64,000 bases of DNA from RPQJ01 sp963778185 (GTDB lineage Bacteria; Pseudomonadota; Gammaproteobacteria; Steroidobacterales; Steroidobacteraceae): positions 434,001-498,000 of the forward strand of contig CAVZTF010000003.1 of assembly GCA_963778185.1 (NCBI GenBank). Direction: 5' to 3'. Of this stretch, positions 17,897-25,633 are shown in pieces. Both the position numbers and the translations under genes were made by a program. The notes under the pieces were generated by a model that searched no databases, was not told the origin of the DNA, and saw only the letters and a program-made list of their open reading frames with translations. Within the stretch, counting starts at the first letter, position 1; each line of letters begins with the position of its first letter.

Positions 17897-18669
17897 AGCA
17901 CGCAAAGAAGCGCTACGGCCAGCATTTCCTGCACGATCCGGGCACGATCGAGCGCATCGTGCGCGCCATTGCCCCGGCGCGAGGCGACCGGCTGGTCGAG
18001 GTGGGTCCCGGCCGCGGCGCCATCACCGCCCCGCTGCTCGCGACGACCGGCGAGATCGACGTGATCGAGATCGACCGCGACGTCCTGCCGCGGCTGCAGG
18101 AGCGCTGCCGGGGCCTCGGCGACCTGCGCGTGCACCTCGCCGACGCGCTGGAGTTCGACCTTGGCGTGCTGCGCGACGACGGCCCGAAGCTGCGCCTGGC
18201 CGGCAACCTGCCCTACAACATTTCCACGCCGCTGCTGTTCCGTTTCGTGGCGCAGCTCGACGCCATCGCGGACATGCACTTCATGCTGCAGAAGGAGGTG
18301 GTGGCGCGCATGGCCGCGCGGCCCGGCAACAAGGACTACGGCCGGCTCACCGTCATGCTCGCCCCGTGGGTGCGGGTGGAGCCCCTGTTCGACATCGGCA
18401 CGGGAGCGTTCTCGCCGCCCCCGAAGGTGGTGTCGACCTTCTTCACGCTGCACCCGCATGCCGCGCCTCCATTCGAGATCGGCAGCCAGGCGGCCTACGC
18501 GCGCGTCGTCGCGGCCGCCTTCTCCCAGCGGCGCAAGACCCTGCGGAACTCGCTCTCCGCACTGCTGGACGCCGAGTCGATCGCCTCTGCCGGGATCGAC
18601 CCCGGAGCCCGCCCGGAGACCCTGTGGCCGGAGCAGTTCGCGGCACTGGCGAGTCGCAGCCGGGCCTGA
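17893..18669 (+). CDS. ksgA: 16S rRNA dimethyladenosine transferase
   Basis: KsgA dimethylates A1518 and A1519 of 16S rRNA late in small-subunit assembly. The product is 258 aa; the TTG start at 17893 overlaps the pdxA stop and gives the expected KRYGQHFLHDPGTIERIV. SAM-binding VEVGPGRGAIT, the acidic IEIDRDVLPRL and the catalytic NLPYNIST motif are present. The C-terminal small domain closes with LWPEQFAALA. Confidence 0.96.
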   Translation: MKHAKKRYGQHFLHDPGTIERIVRAIAPARGDRLVEVGPGRGAITAPLLATTGEIDVIEIDRDVLPRLQERCRGLGDLRVHLADALEFDLGVLRDDGPKLRLAGNLPYNISTPLLFRFVAQLDAIADMHFMLQKEVVARMAARPGNKDYGRLTVMLAPWVRVEPLFDIGTGAFSPPPKVVSTFFTLHPHAAPPFEIGSQAAYARVVAAAFSQRRKTLRNSLSALLDAESIASAGIDPGARPETLWPEQFAALASRSRA

Positions 18670-18715
18670 CCTATAATTGGCCCATTGCCCGGACGCGCGC
18701 CCGCTGGAGATCCAG

Positions 18716-19142
18716 ATGTTCAAGAAGATCCTGCTGTGCCTCGACCTCACCGACGACAGCGAGAAGGTCGTGGAGCGGGCCAAGTCGCTCGCCGAGCGCT
18801 GCGGCGCCAGCCTGACGTTGCTGCACGTCGTCGAGTACGTGCCGGTGGAGCCGATGGGCGAGGCGCTGCTGCCGGCGGTGCAGATCGAAGGGCGAGCTCG
18901 TCGAGCGCGCCAAGGTGAGGCTCGCGGAGCTGTCCGCGAAGCTCGGCCTCGGCCACTGCGACAGCCTGATCCGCACCGGCAACATCAAGAGCGAGGTGGT
19001 GCGCATCGCGCAGGAACGCGGCGCCGACCTGATCGTGATCGGCAGCCGCGAGCGCCACGGCGTCTCGATCCTGTTCAATTTCACCGAGGACACCGTCCTG
19101 CACGCCGCCCCCTGCGACGTGCTCGCCGTCCGCCTTCACTAG
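18716..19142 (+). pseudogene. Universal stress protein (UspA family), frameshifted
   Basis: The first part, MFKKILLCLDLTDDSEKVVERAK..., runs in one frame to about 18889. The rest (VRLAELSAKLGLGHCDSLI... to VLAVRLH, stop 19142) is in the next frame. Removing one G from the GGG at 18890-18892 restores a single 141-aa Usp domain with an IEGELVERAKVRLAELS junction. The ATP-binding type C-terminal motif appears as VIGSRERHGVS. A TATAAT at 18672-18677 lies 38 bp upstream without a clear -35. A homopolymer error is more likely than true inactivation. Confidence 0.85.
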
Positions 19143-19167
19143 CGCTCCCCGGGCCCCCCGAGAATCA

Positions 19168-19551
19168 ATGACGACGATGGATCCCCACCGCATCCGGGTC
19201 GACGTGGTGACGAACTATCTCGAGGACCAGTCCAGCCCGGGCGACGGCCGGTTCGTGTTCGCCTACACGATCACGATCCGCAACGAGGGGTCGGTGCCCG
19301 CGCGGCTGCTGACCCGGCACTGGATCATCACCGACGCGAACGGCAAGGTGCAGGAAGTCGTCGGCGACGGCGTGGTCGGCGAGCAGCCGCACCTGCAGCC
19401 CGGCGAGGGCTTCCGCTATTCGAGCGGCACGGTGCTCGAGACGCCCGTGGGCGCGATGCACGGCAAGTACCGCATGGTCGGCGACGACGGCGAGCACTTC
19501 GACGCGCCGATCGCACCCTTCACGCTCGCCATGCCCGGCATGCTGCACTAG
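19168..19551 (+). CDS. apaG: Co2+/Mg2+ efflux-associated protein ApaG
   Basis: ApaG is a small single-domain protein with a fibronectin-III-like beta fold, 127 aa here. Conserved pattern: FVFAYTITIRNEGSVPARLLTRHWIITDANGKVQEV, then GEGFRYSSG and GAMHGKYRM. It precedes apaH by 5 bp, the usual arrangement. The precise biochemical role is not settled; it is linked to cation homeostasis in enterics. Confidence 0.95.
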   Translation: MTTMDPHRIRVDVVTNYLEDQSSPGDGRFVFAYTITIRNEGSVPARLLTRHWIITDANGKVQEVVGDGVVGEQPHLQPGEGFRYSSGTVLETPVGAMHGKYRMVGDDGEHFDAPIAPFTLAMPGMLH

Positions 19552-19556
19552 CGGCG

Positions 19557-20396
19557 ATGGCGATCTACGCCGTCGGCGACGTACAGGGTTGCGCCGCCGA
19601 GCTCGACGCCCTGCTCTCGCGCCTCGACTTCGACCCTGCCGCGGACCGGCTCTGGTTCGTCGGCGACCTCGTGAACCGCGGGCCCCACTCGCTCGAAGTG
19701 CTGCGTTGCGTCGCGGGACTCGGCGACGCGGCGGTCGTGACCCTCGGCAACCACGATCTGCACCTGCTGGCGCTGGCCCGTGGCCATGCGCCGATCCGCG
19801 ACGCCGACCGCGCGCTGCAGCCGGTGCTCGATGCGCCCGACCGCGAGCGCCTGCTCGACTGGCTGCAGTCGCGCTCGATGCTGCATCACGATGCGGCGCT
19901 CGGCGTCACCGTGCTGCACGCGGGCCTGCCGCCGCAATGGGACATCGATCTCGCGCGATCCTGTGGCGCCGAGCTCGAGCAGGCCTTGCGTGGCGAGCGC
20001 AGCGGTGCGCTGTTCGCCGGGATGTACGGCAACCAGCCCGACCTGTGGCGCGACGACCTCGAAGGGAACGACCGCCTGCGCTTCATCACCAACGCCCTCA
20101 CGCGCCTGCGCGCCTGCGACCGCGACGGCCGCCTGCTCCTGAAGGCCAAGGGTCGGCCGCAGGACCTGCCCGGCGGAGCGATCCCGTGGTTCCGCGTGCC
20201 GGGGCGACGCTCGGCGGGCGCGCGCATCGTTTGCGGCCACTGGTCGGCGCTTGGCTACGTCGACGAGGGCGGCGTACTCGCGCTCGACACCGGCTGCATC
20301 TGGGGCGGGACGCTCACCGCGCAGCGGCTCGATGCGCCTTCCGCGCCTGTCTCGGTGCCGAATTCCTCCGGGGTGCTGCCGATCGGGTCGGACTAG
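19557..20396 (+). CDS. apaH: Symmetrical diadenosine tetraphosphatase
   Basis: ApaH hydrolyses Ap4A to two ADP and can remove Np4 RNA caps. The 279-aa product has all metallophosphatase blocks: GDVQGCAAELDALL, GDLVNRGPHSLEVL, GNHDLHLLALA, and VLHAGLPPQWD. ALDTGCIWGGTLTA near the end is the family-specific C-terminal motif. It is the last gene of the lptD-to-apaH block; the following 90 bp contain a repeated operator-like site. Confidence 0.95.
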   Translation: MAIYAVGDVQGCAAELDALLSRLDFDPAADRLWFVGDLVNRGPHSLEVLRCVAGLGDAAVVTLGNHDLHLLALARGHAPIRDADRALQPVLDAPDRERLLDWLQSRSMLHHDAALGVTVLHAGLPPQWDIDLARSCGAELEQALRGERSGALFAGMYGNQPDLWRDDLEGNDRLRFITNALTRLRACDRDGRLLLKAKGRPQDLPGGAIPWFRVPGRRSAGARIVCGHWSALGYVDEGGVLALDTGCIWGGTLTAQRLDAPSAPVSVPNSSGVLPIGSD

Positions 20397-20407
20397 GCCA
20401 CCGGGCG

Positions 20408-20439
20408 TACGCCATTGACGCACCTACGCCATTGGCGCA
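20408..20439. promoter_or_regulatory. Paired 15-bp direct repeat, candidate operator
   Basis: TACGCCATTGACGCA at 20408-20422 is repeated as TACGCCATTGGCGCA at 20425-20439, with 14 of 15 bases identical and a 17-bp period, about one and a half helical turns. The second copy contains the small palindrome CGCCA-T-TGGCG. It lies 49 bp before a helix-turn-helix gene, so autoregulation by that protein is a reasonable inference. Confidence 0.5.
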
Positions 20440-20487
20440 TATTCGACGCACGGACTCCCCCGGATCAGGCGACCCGCGGCTGCGGCA

Positions 20488-20793
20488 ATGGTCGACGACC
20501 AGACCTTCGAGAAGCTGCTCGACACGGCCCGCTGGCTGCGGGAGCGTCGTCTCGAGCGGTTCGAGCGCCTCGGCCTGGTGCGTCGCCGCCCCGTTGCCAC
20601 CGAGGTCGACGTCCGCGAGATCCGCGCCGCCACGGGCTTGAGCCAGGCCAAGTTCGCCGAATTGCTCTCGATCGAGGTCGCGACGCTGCGCAACTGGGAA
20701 CAAGGGCGGCGCGTGCCGACCGGTCCCGCTCGCGCGCTGCTGCGCGCGATCCGCAACAACCCCGTTGCCGTCGTCAAGGCACTGAGCGAGTAA
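20488..20793 (+). CDS. Antitoxin-like XRE-family regulator, no partner toxin seen
   Basis: A 101-aa DNA-binding protein. The C-terminal half is a helix-turn-helix of the HigA/NadS type: VREIRAATGLSQAKFAELLS followed by IEVATLRNWEQGRRVPTGPA. The N-terminal half is a charged helix (LDTARWLRERRLERFERLGL). Such proteins are normally antitoxins beside a RelE/HigB-type toxin. Here the upstream gene is apaH, 91 bp away, and the downstream gene is a hydrolase, so no toxin is encoded next to it. It may be an orphan antitoxin or a plain regulator that binds the repeat upstream. Confidence 0.8.
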   Translation: MVDDQTFEKLLDTARWLRERRLERFERLGLVRRRPVATEVDVREIRAATGLSQAKFAELLSIEVATLRNWEQGRRVPTGPARALLRAIRNNPVAVVKALSE

Positions 20794-20809
20794 CGCTCGA
20801 GGAATCCCC

Positions 20810-21998
20810 ATGGCCGCCCCGAATCGCACGCACGCTTCCGACTTCCGCGGCCTCGCCCGCATGGCGTTCGATGCATCGGTGGGCGTTGCGCACATCGTCG
20901 AGAAGATGCACCGCACCGTGCAGCTGGTGCGCCCTCCGCTCGGCAAGCCGACGACGGACCGCCCGGGAGGCATCACCGGGTTCGTCTATCGCCGCGTTCG
21001 CGGCGGCATCCAGCTGGTCGGCAAGGGCATTGACGCGAGCCTCGCCCCGGTCACGGCGATGCTGCCCGACGGCGAGTCGACGCCTGGCCGTGATGCTTTC
21101 CTGTCGGCGGTGAACGGCGTCTTCGGCGACTACCTCGCGCGCACCGGACAATCCACTGGCGATCCGGCCGAGCCTGCGCTACCGGGGGCGGGACATCGCG
21201 CTGGAGGATCCGGCCGCAGCCTTCGGCGCGAGCGGCGAAGCCGCGCCGTCCGGCAGGATCCTGGTGCTCGTGCACGGGCTGTGCCTCAACGACCGTCAAT
21301 GGACCCGCAACGGCCACGACCACGGCGCGGCGCTCGCGGACGAGCTGGGCTACACGCCGCTGTACCTGCGCTACAACAGCGGCCTGCGCGTCGCCGAAAA
21401 CGGTCTCGCCTTCGCGGAGGCGCTCGAGACCTTGCTGCAGCACTGGCCGGTGCCCGTCGAGCAACTGGTGATCCTCGGTCACAGCATGGGCGGTCTCGTC
21501 GCCCGCAGCGCCTGTCATCACGCCCGCGAGTCTGGCCACGCCTGGACGAAGCACCTCGACAAGCTCGTGTTCCTCGGCACGCCGCATCACGGGGCCCCGC
21601 TGGAGCGAGGCGGCCACAAGCTCGACTTCGTCATGGGCCTGAGCCCGTACTCCGCGCCGTTCACGCAGATCGGCAAGCAGCGCAGTGCCGGCATCACCGA
21701 CCTGCGGCACGGCAGCATCACGCGCGGCGTGCACGAGCACGTGCCGCTGCCTGCCGGCGTGAAATGCTATGCCGCCGCGGCCACGCTCAGCGCGCGCCGC
21801 GACCTTCTCAGCGAGCGACTGATCGGCGACGGACTCGTTCCGCTCGACAGCGCGCTCGGCCGTCATCCAAAGCCCGAGCACCGGCTGCGCATTCCACAGT
21901 CGCGCCAGTGGATCGGCTACCAGACCGGACACCTCGAGTTGCTGTGCCGGCCCGAGGTCTATGCGCAGCTTCGGGAATGGCTGCAGGCGGTGGACTGA
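20810..21998 (+). pseudogene. Alpha/beta-hydrolase, lipase-like, frameshifted
   Basis: The N-terminal 113 residues (MAAPNRTHASDFRGLARMAFD... to GDYLARTG) are in one frame; the catalytic part continues in another to the stop at 21998. Deleting the A at 21148 joins them as ARTGNPLAIRPSLRYRGRDIAL. The hydrolase part has the oxyanion motif VLVHGLCLNDRQW, the nucleophile elbow GHSMGGLVARSA, and a late YQTGHLELL histidine. The product would be about 395 aa and is like PGAP1/lipase-class esterases. As with the usp gene, a sequencing error is likely. Substrate unknown. Confidence 0.8.
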
Positions 21999-21999
21999 A

Positions 22000-22018
22000 G
22001 CCCCTCGGCAGCAGGGGC
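22000..22018. terminator. Short GC hairpin between convergent genes
   Basis: GCCCCT (22000-22005) and AGGGGC (22013-22018) form a 6-bp stem with a 7-base loop in the 29-bp gap between two convergent genes. No T-run follows, so it would be a weak or rho-assisted bidirectional terminator at best. Confidence 0.3.
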
Positions 22019-22027
22019 AGACTCCCG

Positions 22028-23035
22028 TTACGCGTCCGCGACCTTCAGCACCAGCTTGCCGGTGTTTTCACCCTTGAACAGCTTCGACAGGGTTTCCGGA
22101 AAGGTTTCCAGTCCGGCAACGATGTCCTCCCGGGTCTTGAGTTGCCCCGTGGCCATCCACCCGGCCATCTCCCGCGCTGCTTCCCCGTACCGGCTGGCGT
22201 AATCGAAGACCACCATGCCCGTCATCGAGGCGCGGTTGACGAGCAGCGACATGTAATTGGCCGGGCCCCGCATTTTCGCTTCGTTGTACTGCGAGATGGC
22301 GCCGCAGATCACGATGCGCGCGTGCATCGCGAGCTGGGTCAGCACGGCATCGAGGATCTCGCCGCCGACGTTGTCGAAGTACACATCGACGCCCTTCGGA
22401 CAATGCTGCTTCAGCCCGGCCTTCACGTCCTCGTGCTTGTAGTCGATGGCGGCGTCGAACCCGATTGAGCGAAGGTATTCGCACTTCGCGCCGCCCCCGG
22501 CGATACCGACCACGCGACAACCCTTGATCTTCGCGATCTGACCGACGACCTGTCCCACGGCGCCGGCGGCCCCCGAGACCACCACGGTGTCGCCCGCCTT
22601 CGCCTTCCCGACTTCCAGCAATCCGAAGTAGGCGGTCATGCCCGGCATGCCGAGCGTTCCGAGGTACACCGGCAGCGGGACCAGCCCGGGATCGACCCTG
22701 GTCAGGTTCTTTCCCCTGGCGACCGCGTACTCCTGCACACCCAGGACGCCGACGACATGCTCGCCCACGCCAATGTTCGGGTCGCGGGAGGTGATGACGC
22801 GCCCGACCGCACCGGCACGCATGACTTCGCCGATGCCGACCGGCGGCACGTAGGACTTGCCCTCGTTCATCCAGCCGCGCATCGCCGGATCGAGCGAGAT
22901 GTACAGGATCTTCACCAGCACCTCACCGTCGCCCGGCTCCGCAGGGGGCGCTTCCACATAGTCGAAGTCGCTGCGCTGAACCATGCCGACGGGGCGCCTG
23001 GCGAGCCTGAACTGGTGATTGACGAGTGCGGTCAT
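22028..23035 (-). CDS. NADP-dependent oxidoreductase, CurA/leukotriene B4 dehydrogenase type
   Basis: A zinc-independent medium-chain dehydrogenase/reductase, 335 aa, that likely reduces activated double bonds of enones using NADPH. Features: N-terminal NHQFRLARRPVGMVQRSDF, the SLDPAMRGWMNEGKSYVPPV block typical of the CurA/PTGR branch, nucleotide-binding VVSGAAGAVGQVVGQIAKIKG, and DVYFDNVGGEILDAVL. No zinc-ligand cysteines are visible. It is on the same strand as the caspase/TPS island but 81 bp away from its last gene; I see no functional link. Confidence 0.9.
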   Translation of the reverse strand: MTALVNHQFRLARRPVGMVQRSDFDYVEAPPAEPGDGEVLVKILYISLDPAMRGWMNEGKSYVPPVGIGEVMRAGAVGRVITSRDPNIGVGEHVVGVLGVQEYAVARGKNLTRVDPGLVPLPVYLGTLGMPGMTAYFGLLEVGKAKAGDTVVVSGAAGAVGQVVGQIAKIKGCRVVGIAGGGAKCEYLRSIGFDAAIDYKHEDVKAGLKQHCPKGVDVYFDNVGGEILDAVLTQLAMHARIVICGAISQYNEAKMRGPANYMSLLVNRASMTGMVVFDYASRYGEAAREMAGWMATGQLKTREDIVAGLETFPETLSKLFKGENTGKLVLKVADA

Positions 23036-23116
23036 GACAGCCTCCTGTGAATCGCCTGACGATACGCCAGACCCGCACTCACTGCGAACCGGTGGTCGTC
23101 GGTGCAGAAAGACCGT

Positions 23117-23623
23117 TCAATCTCCGACTCGGAACTTGAACTTCTGCTTACCCTTGCGGCCGATTGAGTCGGCGATCTCGATGCTCATCGTGTGCGAGCC
23201 GGCCGGCAACTCGGCGCCCTTTGCGCGAATTCCCTGCTCAGTGACCGTGGCCGCCTTGCGGATCCGGTCGGTGACGTCCAGGCCGATGACGCCGTACCTG
23301 ATATGGAGCGAGTCGAGCACGATCTTCGCACCCGGCCCAGGCTCGAACTTGACGTATATGTCCACGGGAGATTGAACTGGCGTCGCGGCGTCCGGTGTGA
23401 CGACCTCGATCAGCGGCGCATCGAGCGAACGAGTCCAGACCTGCTCGTCGAATAGCTCGCCCCTGGTGCGGCCGTCCGGGAGCTGCTCGGAACGCGCCAG
23501 CTGGTCACGACTGAACTCGTCGGGCAATACGAGCTGGAAGGCCCCGCTTGACGCAGCTATTCCGCAGATGCTTAGCATTGCCATGAGGAGCGCCGACAAC
23601 AGATAGGGGTGTCTTGAATTCAT
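23117..23623 (-). CDS. Small secreted protein of the caspase/TPS island
   Basis: ATG 23623 gives 168 aa with a signal peptide (SALLMAMLSICGIAASSGA). The mature part has a stretch PLIEVVTPDAATPVQSPVDI then YVKFEPGPGAKIVLDS and ends GRKGKQKFKFRVGD, which looks like an Ig-like beta-sandwich with a terminal strand. There is no catalytic motif. Its start lies 33 bp past the stop of the caspase gene upstream, so it is the last gene of the island. Function unknown; an accessory or binding partner of the secreted proteases is an inference. Confidence 0.65.
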   Translation of the reverse strand: MNSRHPYLLSALLMAMLSICGIAASSGAFQLVLPDEFSRDQLARSEQLPDGRTRGELFDEQVWTRSLDAPLIEVVTPDAATPVQSPVDIYVKFEPGPGAKIVLDSLHIRYGVIGLDVTDRIRKAATVTEQGIRAKGAELPAGSHTMSIEIADSIGRKGKQKFKFRVGD

Positions 23624-23655
23624 GGTCTTCCTCCCGATCGTCCCGCCACGGCCGG

Positions 23656-25098
23656 TCAAGGATTGCCAGCAGCGACCGTGTTGACCGTCACCTGGCCGGC
23701 GTTGAATGACTTTTCCCGGGCGGCGATGCCAAAGGCGCGGGTTCCGGCCGACGACAGGTCCGTGAACGCCTGCGTGAGCTTGCCGCTCGCGTCGCGGCCT
23801 TCAATGCCGTAATCGCGCAGGTTGACCAATTGCCGAGTTAGAAGCGCCACAACCAGCGTCGGCCCAAGGGGTTCCTGTGCGGGCAGCACGAACTTCATCT
23901 CGCGGGACGGGACGTAGACGACACCCTTCTTCACTGCACTGTCGCCGTCGTACTGGTTCGGGTACAGGACGGTGGCTTGGTCCATTGAGTCGACGCTCAC
24001 GATATTAAGGAAGCCGTCGCTCGGTACCTCAACGGCGATTTCCAGATTCTCACCAACCCTGTAACTGTCGCGCGAGGCAGTGACCTTCAGCGGCTTTCCT
24101 TGCGCCACCAGGCCCTGCAGCTCTGCCCACACCGGGCCATTTCCATTCTCGATCGGCACGAGCGCGATGCCGCCCTCGGCGAGCTTGCTGTCGCCTGTCA
24201 CCTCGGGGTTGTGGCGCTGCGCCGGCTCGATGCTTCGAGAGATGAACGCGTCGACTTCGTCGCGGACTTCGGTCAGCCTCGGGTTGCGCTTCGCCGCCGC
24301 GGCTCGCTTGACGGCGTCGATGAGCCCCAACGTGAACAGGCCGCCTTTGTAAGTGGCCACGGCGGACTGTGTATCGCGGGCCGCCGACAGCGACACGTAG
24401 TTGACATGACTGCCGTCATCTCCCTTCGCTGCAATGGTGCCAGCGTCGTCTTCGGCTGACATTCCCTCGTAGTAGTAGAACTTGGGGAAGGCGCGCGACT
24501 CGCCCAGGCGCCGGTCCTCGATGTCGAGCTCGCGGGTCGCCGTGCCGCTGTGGCAGGCATCCACGAGGACGAGAATGTGCCGACTCGGGATCTTCGCCAG
24601 CAATTCGCCAAGCTGGTCATCCACCAGTACCTTCTCGAGCGTCACCGATTTCCCGGTGCGAACGCGCGCGGTGTCGTTCATCACCAGTACCTCGTCCAGG
24701 CCGTCCGGTTCGTCACCGTTGCTGTCGGGAATCCGCGTGCCGTGCCCGCTGAAGTAGATCAACACCGGGTCTTCCGGCCGGACGCCGTCGCGTGCCCAGG
24801 TCGAGAGCTCGCGGACCACTCGTTCGTGCGTCGCGTCACCGTTGAACAGCACACTTACCTGGGACGGCTCGAAGCCCATGATCCGTGCCACGCGCCGCAT
24901 GTTGGCGATGTCGATGTCGATTCCCGGCAGTCTGGGATCGGACGCCGCGCCCTGGGCCAGGACCGGGTATTCGCCCACGCCAATCAGCAGCGCGCGAGGC
25001 TCGGCGCACGCCCCCGGCATATCGACGAAGCCAAGCGATACGATCAGGGTGAGCGCTGCGCATCGTGCGGAAATCCGGCGTTCCGTGGTGGTAGTCAT
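23656..25098 (-). CDS. Secreted caspase-family (C14-like) peptidase with DUF4384-like tail
   Basis: The chosen ATG 25098 gives 480 aa with a signal peptide ending about residue 31. The caspase domain (about 34-290) starts RALLIGVGEYPVL and contains the catalytic dyad: H119 in YFSGHGTRIPDSNGDEPDGL and C182 in LVDACHSGTATRE. After about residue 320 a beta-rich region includes VTASRDSYRVGENLEIAVEV and FLNIVSVDSMDQATVLYPNQ, typical of DUF4384 domains that follow bacterial caspases. It lies 19 bp after the OmpA-like gene. Metacaspase-type proteins usually cut after Arg/Lys; the target here is not known. An upstream in-frame extension was rejected because it would bury the signal peptide. Confidence 0.88.
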   Translation of the reverse strand: MTTTTERRISARCAALTLIVSLGFVDMPGACAEPRALLIGVGEYPVLAQGAASDPRLPGIDIDIANMRRVARIMGFEPSQVSVLFNGDATHERVVRELSTWARDGVRPEDPVLIYFSGHGTRIPDSNGDEPDGLDEVLVMNDTARVRTGKSVTLEKVLVDDQLGELLAKIPSRHILVLVDACHSGTATRELDIEDRRLGESRAFPKFYYYEGMSAEDDAGTIAAKGDDGSHVNYVSLSAARDTQSAVATYKGGLFTLGLIDAVKRAAAAKRNPRLTEVRDEVDAFISRSIEPAQRHNPEVTGDSKLAEGGIALVPIENGNGPVWAELQGLVAQGKPLKVTASRDSYRVGENLEIAVEVPSDGFLNIVSVDSMDQATVLYPNQYDGDSAVKKGVVYVPSREMKFVLPAQEPLGPTLVVALLTRQLVNLRDYGIEGRDASGKLTQAFTDLSSAGTRAFGIAAREKSFNAGQVTVNTVAAGNP

Positions 25099-25117
25099 GA
25101 CGGCGTAGCCCCGCGGT

Positions 25118-25633
25118 TCAGTTGGGATTGAGCAGGCGTATTTCGACGCGACGATTCCGTCGATCGCCGGGCGCCGCGTCTGGCCTCGGCTCGGACTCGC
25201 CCCGTCCAACCGGTACCAGGCGCGTTGGATCGATGCTTTTCTTTTCCACAAGGTATTGGCGCACGGACTCGGCCCGCTTCTGTGACAGCCTGAGGTTGTA
25301 CGCCGCCGAGCCACTGCTGTCCGTGTGGCCGACGATTTCGACCCTCGACGAGGCAAGCGCTTCCGACGAGAGCGCCTCGGCCAGCGCGTCCAAATGCGTC
25401 GTGGCGTCCGGCTGCAACCGGTCGCTGTTATTGTCGAACGGAATGTCTAGATTGACCGCAGGGGGAGGATCGTTGTCCGCCGGTGCCACTTTGAAAGCCC
25501 GTGTCCTGGTGAGCAGGGCGTTGATGATCTCCTCCGCAGAGGCGACGGTGCCGGCGTTCGAAATCGATGCCAATGCGCCGGTGCCCAATGCCAGCAGCAG
25601 CAAGAAGCCGTGCCAAGGGTGGATCCGTTTCAT
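25118..25633 (-). CDS. OmpA-family peptidoglycan-binding protein
   Basis: A 171-aa protein with a signal peptide (FLLLLALGTGALASISNAG) and a C-terminal OmpA domain. The peptidoglycan-binding residues are D104 and R120 in VGHTDSSGSAAYNLRLSQKR. There is no beta-barrel, so it is a periplasmic or surface-tethering module rather than a porin. Its ATG overlaps the stop of the WD40-caspase gene, and the second caspase gene follows by 19 bp, so the three are probably co-translated. It may hold the caspase complex at the cell wall. Confidence 0.9.
   Translation of the reverse strand: MKRIHPWHGFLLLLALGTGALASISNAGTVASAEEIINALLTRTRAFKVAPADNDPPPAVNLDIPFDNNSDRLQPDATTHLDALAEALSSEALASSRVEIVGHTDSSGSAAYNLRLSQKRAESVRQYLVEKKSIDPTRLVPVGRGESEPRPDAAPGDRRNRRVEIRLLNPN

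Noticed and set aside
20397..20793. A complete toxin-antitoxin pair
   Set aside because: Only the antitoxin-like gene exists; no small toxin frame fits upstream in the 91-bp gap or between it and the hydrolase gene 16 bp downstream.
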